A stretch of DNA of 64,000 bases, from NCBI RefSeq assembly GCF_021134715.1, contig NC_060023.1, positions 8,866,001-8,930,000 of the forward strand. Reading direction: 5' to 3'. Shown here in pieces: positions 58,444 to 64,000 of this stretch. Within the stretch, counting starts at the first letter, position 1, and every line of letters starts with the position of its first letter. The position numbers were made by a program, and so were the translations under genes. Under the pieces are notes generated by a model, which saw only the letters and a list, made by a program, of their open reading frames with translations, was not told where the DNA came from and did no database searches. This DNA is from Daphnia pulex. Taxonomy: Eukaryota; Arthropoda; Branchiopoda; Diplostraca; Daphniidae.

Positions 58444-59612
58444 TCAAGGTTTGTGTGCCATTAGAAGAACATATTTGAATTTGAAATTGATGTCAACCTC
58501 GTGCGGTTCCTGAGTAGATCCTAAGGCTTTCAGGCAGCTACGAAACAACATAAAAATATTCAAATGTCTGACTACCGAATACTTAAAGAGTAATCTTACT
58601 TGTTTGCAAATTCCTCCAGAATTCCTTTTCCAGCTGCTTCTCCGTTGACTTCACAGTAATTGTTGTATATGCACCACGACGAGAAGAAGTTCATCAAATC
58701 GGACAGCTTTCGACATTCGTCGACATAAAATACCTCTCTAAAGAAACGCAATAAGGTTAACTGCCCGAAATTAATAAGGTAAACACATTTGTATAAATTA
58801 CCGGACAAAGTCTTCATACGGAATGGTAATGGATTTGTACTCATTATCTACAATGCTGACTCCTTTAGCCCAATAATCGCGAAGACGAACTCTGTAAAAC
58901 TAAGTTTGAAAAATCGAACTTGTTAAAAACTGTAAAAAGGGGATCAATCGGCAAGCGAAAGTTCTTACCAATTTCATGGCTTCTCCGAGCTCTTCCGACG
59001 CGGTAGGGTGAACGAACTCCAGCAAAGGGACATAGGCTGCGATGGCGACAATACCGTTTGAGCATAAAATTCTGTCTGACTCCTTGAAAAAGGCCGGAAG
59101 GTCGAACCAATGGGCGGCAACGCAGGCATTAACGAGCTGTACCGATCCGTCTTCGACAGGGCACTGCTCTGCAGGACTGGCTCTGTTTGGTCGTGTTAAA
59201 CGAGGAATTAAAAAAATGTAAAACAAATAAAAAATAAAATTGTGATTGAAATAATTACACGAATTCGATGTTGGAAGGATGATTTCGGGATTTGGCTACT
59301 TCAATCTGAGAGGCACTGATGTCTGTGGCAAGAACTTTTTGAAAATGCGAAGATAAAAGTAGAGAGCACTGGCCACTTCCGCATCCCGCGTCCACACATA
59401 AGGACAAATCTCCAGTATACTTTTAGGAAAAAAACAGACGACAAATTATTAGACAATAATGTAAGAATTAACAGCTAGTTTTACTGTACCTTCTCTTTCA
59501 GAAATTCCACGATCCTGTCAGCCAGTTGCGCCGGTGGCTTTGGCCGGAAGTCAATGTAACGAGACGCAAGAACAGAACTCTCGTAGCCGCGCTGAGACCA
59601 TTCTTTAGCCAT
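58444..59612 (-). CDS. Class I SAM-dependent methyltransferase, 275 aa
   Basis: Six exons: 59490-59612, 59259-59419, 58969-59182, 58802-58899, 58600-58737, 58444-58537; phases agree (276 codons including stop). The N-terminal part (SSVLASRYIDFRPKPPAQLADRI) and motif I (LCVDAGCGSGQCS, about 48-60) mark a small stand-alone methyltransferase of the Methyltransf_11 / trans-aconitate-methyltransferase-like group. An acidic residue at the end of strand 2 (VLATDIS) would bind the SAM ribose, and ACVAAHWFDLPAFFKE follows motif III. The family is widespread in animals, but its substrate is unknown to me, so no activity beyond SAM-dependent methyl transfer is claimed. The donor of exon 2 was set two bases inside the more obvious GTGTAA because only that choice keeps the frame. 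Confidence 0.88.
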
Positions 59613-60201
59613 TCTTTTTGGCTTTGTGAATCGGTCAAGACTGAAGTCAGTGGTCAAATCGAACGAACTTTATACCATTTCTGACTGTCTTGACCTGTTG
59701 GCCTCTGGCGTACAATAAAACGAGTCTGGAAGCGAGTGACAGGCACATTTCTCTTCACGTCCTTCGCTGAATGTCGTTGGGTCTTGGAAAGAAGAGGCTG
59801 CCCTTTGCGATGAAGGTTTGATAACAGTTAAAAGTTCAGCTGGTTCATAGAAAGAGATAAGGGTGCTGCTGTTTCCATCACTTGTCAACCCGGCCGTATT
59901 TTTCTCAGGGGAAATCTTAGCTGTCTGCATCCTTTATAGCTCATAGGTTTCGTATAGCTGCTAAAAATGCCAAGTCATTGGGGAAATATCACTTCAAACA
60001 AGTTGTTTTTAAAACAGAGGAGGATTCTAGAAAGAACTGTTAGATGTTATCGGGAAAAGCCTCCCTCTTTCTTTAAGTGTTCGAAGCGAGCGGTGATTTT
60101 TTAAGTTGTCCTTGTTTGATGATGATTTATTTACAAATACATTACAGTACCTTGGAATTTTAACGCAAATTGTTATATTAAGCGAAATGATGCATCACCT
60201 T
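59613..60201. other. Spacer between methyltransferase and GTF3C3
   Basis: An 86-residue minus-strand frame (59670-59930, MQTAKISPEKNTAGL) ends 58 bp before the methyltransferase ATG. It is Ser/Thr-rich with no known domain, and could be an upstream ORF in the methyltransferase leader or chance. Nothing else is seen. Confidence 0.35.
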
Positions 60202-63200
60202 TCAAATAGTGATGTACTTGTCCAGGTACATACGAGCAATATCGTTTCCAGAATTGGAAAAATCAGCCGACCGATAGATGAGTGATAAATTAAAGGCGAT
60301 TTCTTTAGATAAGTCGAATACATGGGCTTTCTCTCCGTGTGTGACGCTTGGCTTGTGTTGCAGGGCTTTTTTGCTAAAAACAAAAACATTTTTTGAGTAC
60401 AAAAGAACAGCGAAATGTTATATAATACAAGTAAACAACCTTATATAACAATGTTATATAATACAAGTAAACAACGTTATATAACAGTGTTATATAATAC
60501 AAGTAAAATGGGACTTACTAAAAGTCCAGAGCATGACTTAGAAGGCCAAGCTGATGCATTCCTCGGCCGATGTTGTAGTAAACCTCTTGACAGTCCCCTC
60601 TTGATTTCAGATAGGCATCGAAGAAAGAGGATGCTTGGGTAACAAGGGAATGCTTTCCGCTAGAAAACTTTTGACACGTCAACTGAATCAACACAATGGC
60701 AGAAAGCAGCAAAAACAACGGATTGTTGGGCTCTATTTTGCACGCCGACATATACTCATCTAAGCAATAGTAAGGGGAATGAAGTTAAATGAAAATTCAT
60801 CCAAATTTTGCTTTGCCATCTTACCTAAGGCGTACTTGTATGTACCGCTGGCAACACAGGCGTGACCATTCAAAACACTTAGACAGACATGTTCGGGGTG
60901 TTTCAGAAGAAGTCGCACAAGAAAACGATTGTACCGCACATCGTCCCCTCGCATGATAACCTGTTCAAATGAAAACGTCGAGTCAATTATAACGAACGAT
61001 AGTAAATACAAGATAGTCTCACCTGAATCATGAGATTCCAAGCTCTATGGTTGTATAAGTTGTTACGTAAGAGCAAACCACGGGCTAGGTTATAAGCATA
61101 ATAGGAGTCGCCTTTAGCTAAACACACTTGAAGGGTGATAAACTGGATTTCTCTGCAAATTTCTCTCTTCCTTCTGAAAAGCGGTGACGTAAGAGCCGTA
61201 AAACAGATTCGCTCCAGCTCCACCAGACGTTGCTCCTTGAACAGGTATTCGCACGTTAACCGGAGAAGTCGATACTCTTCTTCCAACTCGATCGACGATG
61301 CTCCAAACTCCAATTCTTCGTCGTCCGAATCTTCATCCGCCGACTCCCACCCTACTTTTTTGGCGCCGCACGCTTTGTACACTTCGTCCTTGGATTTAAT
61401 ATTCCTGGCGTGGCGCATCATCAGCAATTTGTAAGCCGCAATGAACTGATTCATTTTTCCTTCTTTCAAAAGCAAGAGGCACTTGTGATGCAAAACGCTG
61501 GCTTCAATCCGAGTAGCTTCCGAGTCTTGCGTTACAGCTTCCAAAGCTTCTTCGTGGCGACCTGTTAACGCGGAAACGATTAGACTGGAAAACGTTTAGT
61601 GGTTTTAAGATAGTTATACCTAATTTGGTGAGCAATTCTGCTAGAGATATCCTAGCATCCTCACTTGATGGGACTAGATGAATAACATGTCGGAATGCCA
61701 CAATTGCTTCGTCTGCCCGATCCAGAGCATTGAGACAGTTTGCATATTTCAGCCAAACCGCAGCTTGAGAAAAGGATGTGCTTTGAGTTAGGACCTCCAG
61801 CAATGTCCTGTAAGGAAAAGATAAATATGAGAATTCGAATGTTGCAAAATAATTACTTTCGGATTTCTCTTACAAAGCTTGTTGATGGAACTCCTTTTCT
61901 ACCAGGGCTTCTGCAACGTCGAGGTAGATATCTCCAAAACTTTCGACGTCATGCTCCATAAATGTTTCGATTAAAGGAAATGCAAATTCTTGTTTGTTAG
62001 AGTAAACCAAGGCAATGCACAGTTTGCTGAGAATGTCCAATGGCAGCTCTTTCGTCAGTTCCATAGATTCCGTTTCTTCGAGATCAATTTCGTCGATTAT
62101 CTTGTTGTTGAACACTAACCCACAATGTCTATTAAGAGTCTGTAAGTGCAATTAGATTGAATTCATTATTTAAGTGAATCAAGTAATAGGTAACGGTTGA
62201 AAGAGTCTGCCGTACTTTTATGACATCGAGATAATGTTTTGTCGAGATCTGAAGTTCCAATAAGAGGTTAAAATGCTCCATTTTGAAATTATCTGCGCAG
62301 GTGACAAGAGCGTTACTGAGAGCTCTACGCGCTGAATGCAAGTGACCACTCGCAAAGTACATCCGGGCAATTTTTTCAGCAAGCTCGACCCATTCATTTT
62401 TCTTCTGTTCATCTTCCGGTTGGACACCTCGCAACATAGTCAGGAAAGCTTTCAACTGCTCTTTTTCAGCGCCAATTGATTCCAACACATTGCAGCGACT
62501 GAAACAGAAAGAATAAAACACATATGAAATAGTATTGCATAATTAGATTCTCTGGTGTTCTTTACTATTGATGAATTTGAAGATTTGTAGGGTCAGCTTG
62601 AACAGCTTTGGCAAGGCATTTCATTGCCTGCACCTCATCTCTTCGATTCAAACACACCTGAAATAGAGCGAGAAATTTTAGTATTGAAGTAGAAGATATC
62701 GGCATTCGGACGAATTTGATTTTCTATAAAAAAAAAGCTGCTTTTTAGATCTTAATTATTTTACCTCGGCTAATCGTAACCATTCATCGGCCTCTTGAGG
62801 AGCTAAATATGCAGCTATTAAAGATAACTGGTATGACTTTTCAAAATCTCCCTGGTCCTCATAGAACATGCTCAATGTTTGAAAAGGTTCAGCATAACTT
62901 GGGGCCTAAAAATTTAAGGAAAGGGAAAAACAATTATACTAGCAAAACACCAACAAGTTTATAATGAGTTTACCTGTCTAATTACTTCCTTACAGAGGTC
63001 CATGGCATCTTTCTTCTCACCCCTTGCATATCTCAAGTTTGCTTCACCCATGAGACCTTTGTATTGGAAAAATTCAAAGTTGCAGGCCATTATTGTAAAC
63101 ACATATTAAACAAAAAAAGAATATTTGGTTACCTTGTAAATTTGCTGGAAGTCTTTTTGTAACTCTAGTGCATTTTCTCTTTTTCACTGGGGTTGTAGGT

Positions 63201-63811
63201 GGTTGCTGTGAAAAACTCGTAGAACTGCCGCCAGCAAAATTTCCTTTAGACTCGGGTATAAGTGCACCACTCCCTTTGTGTTCACTTGATTTTAGTTTCT
63301 GTTTAGCTTGAACTTTGGAAGATCCTTCAGGAAGATATTCTGGGTCATTTTGGTTTCTTTCCAGCGCTTCTTCTTCATCATCTGTATCAGATGAGTCTTC
63401 CATGCCAGACTCGGAACCATCTGAGTTTTCTACTCTTGTCATGAAGTCTTGAAACGATACTATTCCTTCCAGATAACCACCAGTAATAGCTATTTGTTCC
63501 TCATCTGGATTTAGAAGATCAGCATCATCAGTATTTGCTGGTCCATCATCATCTACTTCTTCCACTTCATAGTGATCAGGGAAACTTTGTCTTGAGCTGT
63601 CATCGTCATTATTGACTGATTCCATTAGTTCAAGTTCAGAAATCATGTCTTCCTCTGAAATGTTTATGTAGGCGATTTCGTACAAGCCATTTTCTGCCAA
63701 ATGTAAAGGTGTTTCTTCATTGATGAAAGTAACTCCTGAACTATCACAAGAAGCCACAACTTGAACATCTGGAAGTAGCTGTGGTTTCACTTCTTCGTCT
63801 CTGCTCTCCAT
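60202..63811 (-). CDS. GTF3C3: TFIIIC subunit 3 (tau-131/TFIIIC102 homologue), 939 aa
   Basis: Eleven exons: 63133-63811, 62974-63056, 62765-62905, 62566-62657, 62216-62498, 61874-62139, 61620-61807, 61023-61561, 60825-60960, 60519-60759, 60202-60373; phases agree (940 codons including stop). A TPR scaffold subunit of TFIIIC, the factor that binds A/B boxes and recruits TFIIIB for RNA polymerase III at tRNA and other genes. Seen: a long acidic, disordered N-terminus (about 1-210); then tandem TPRs with family-diagnostic text (GLMGEANLRYARGEKKDAM, FYEDQGDFEKSYQLSLIAAY, GDIYLDVAEALVEKEF, VLNGHACVASGTYKYALG, NIGRGMHQLGLLSHALDFY); and the C-terminal EIAFNLSLIYRS segment. Start: MESRDEEVKPQ is the first ATG of the open frame. 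An acidic run (DEDSDDEELEFG) interrupts the TPR array in the 61023-61561 exon. Confidence 0.94.
60415..60508. repeat. 36-bp tandem repeat in the last GTF3C3 intron
   Basis: Units at 60415-60450, 60451-60486 and a partial third at 60487-60508; each has GTTATATAATACAAGTAAA. Units 1 and 2 differ at only one or two bases. Together they fill about two thirds of a 145-bp intron, just beside the donor at 60513-60518. Confidence 0.85.
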
Positions 63812-64000
63812 CGTGAAAAAATTTAAAAAAAATTCGATTAGAGTGAAAGTCAATAGCAAGAACAATTTTTCTTCAATTGTTAGATTGAAAAGAACGGTTT
63901 CGTTTAAACGCTACTTCAAGACCGGTCGAAGCACACGTTTTGTTCACAGTTCACACGAAAAGCGCGAAACAGACGACGAGCATGCGACGAGACGTTAATG
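63812..64000. other. GTF3C3 upstream flank at window end
   Basis: Presumed 5' UTR/promoter of GTF3C3. Too short to judge whether another gene begins here. Confidence 0.3.

Noticed and set aside
1-64000. CRISPR arrays, operons, Shine-Dalgarno sites, IS elements
   Set aside because: The window is nuclear eukaryotic DNA with spliced genes; no such structures were seen, and no intact transposase or reverse transcriptase frame was found.

Overview
This is a eukaryotic nuclear window. Genes are split by many short introns (mostly about 55-100 bp), intergenic DNA is AT-rich, and core promoters are of arthropod type (TATA boxes about 31-34 bp upstream of TCAGT-like initiators). The gene content (a secreted alpha-carbonic anhydrase array and a tyrosine/threonine-rich secreted-protein family), the compactness and the intron sizes suggest a branchiopod crustacean, most likely Daphnia. 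The organism is inferred, not proven.

Layout. 1-5.1 kb: no convincing protein gene; a duplicated promoter-like block, the second copy with TATA, initiator and DPE matches, and a strong pre-miRNA-like hairpin 750 bp downstream. 5.1-6.8 kb: a large inverted repeat (arms of about 775 bp, 134-bp spacer) carrying two copies of an unrecognised gene, one with its start intact and one frameshifted. 9.7-12.5 kb: a minus-strand tandem array of four decayed copies of a Tyr/Thr-rich secreted-protein gene. 14.1-21.3 kb: compact housekeeping/ciliary block of HAGH (-), PDRG1 (+) and IFT140 (-); IFT140 has a perfect RFX X-box just upstream. 22.9-36.4 kb: one MITF/TFE-family bHLH-zipper gene (-) with a 9-kb intron and an internal alternative first exon. 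37.9-40.6 kb: CHERP (+). 40.6-44.0 kb: TTI1 (-). 44.6-57.3 kb: six tandem minus-strand alpha-carbonic anhydrase loci: three look intact, two have problems at the signal-peptide end, one is a relic. A decayed copy of the 5' half of TTI1 lies inside the array. 58.4-59.6 kb: a SAM-dependent methyltransferase (-). 60.2-63.8 kb: GTF3C3 (-).

Exon chains for HAGH, PDRG1, IFT140, the MITF homologue, CHERP, TTI1, CA1, CA4, CA5, the methyltransferase and GTF3C3 were traced by hand. In each, splice phases agree and the summed exon length is a whole number of codons, so these models are fairly firm. They are not transcript-verified.

How the genes relate. Most are unrelated housekeeping functions sharing dense regulatory space: HAGH and PDRG1 share a 327-bp divergent promoter, PDRG1 and IFT140 end tail-to-tail 21 bp apart, and the MITF gene and CHERP are divergent. 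The carbonic anhydrases form a real family cluster. The order TTI1-CA1-CA2(relic) is repeated as TTI1(relic)-CA3-CA4, so the array grew by a tandem segmental duplication of about 4.3 kb plus other duplications. The clearest candidates for something undescribed are the 2.58-kb hairpin with its upstream promoter, and the gene family in the palindrome.
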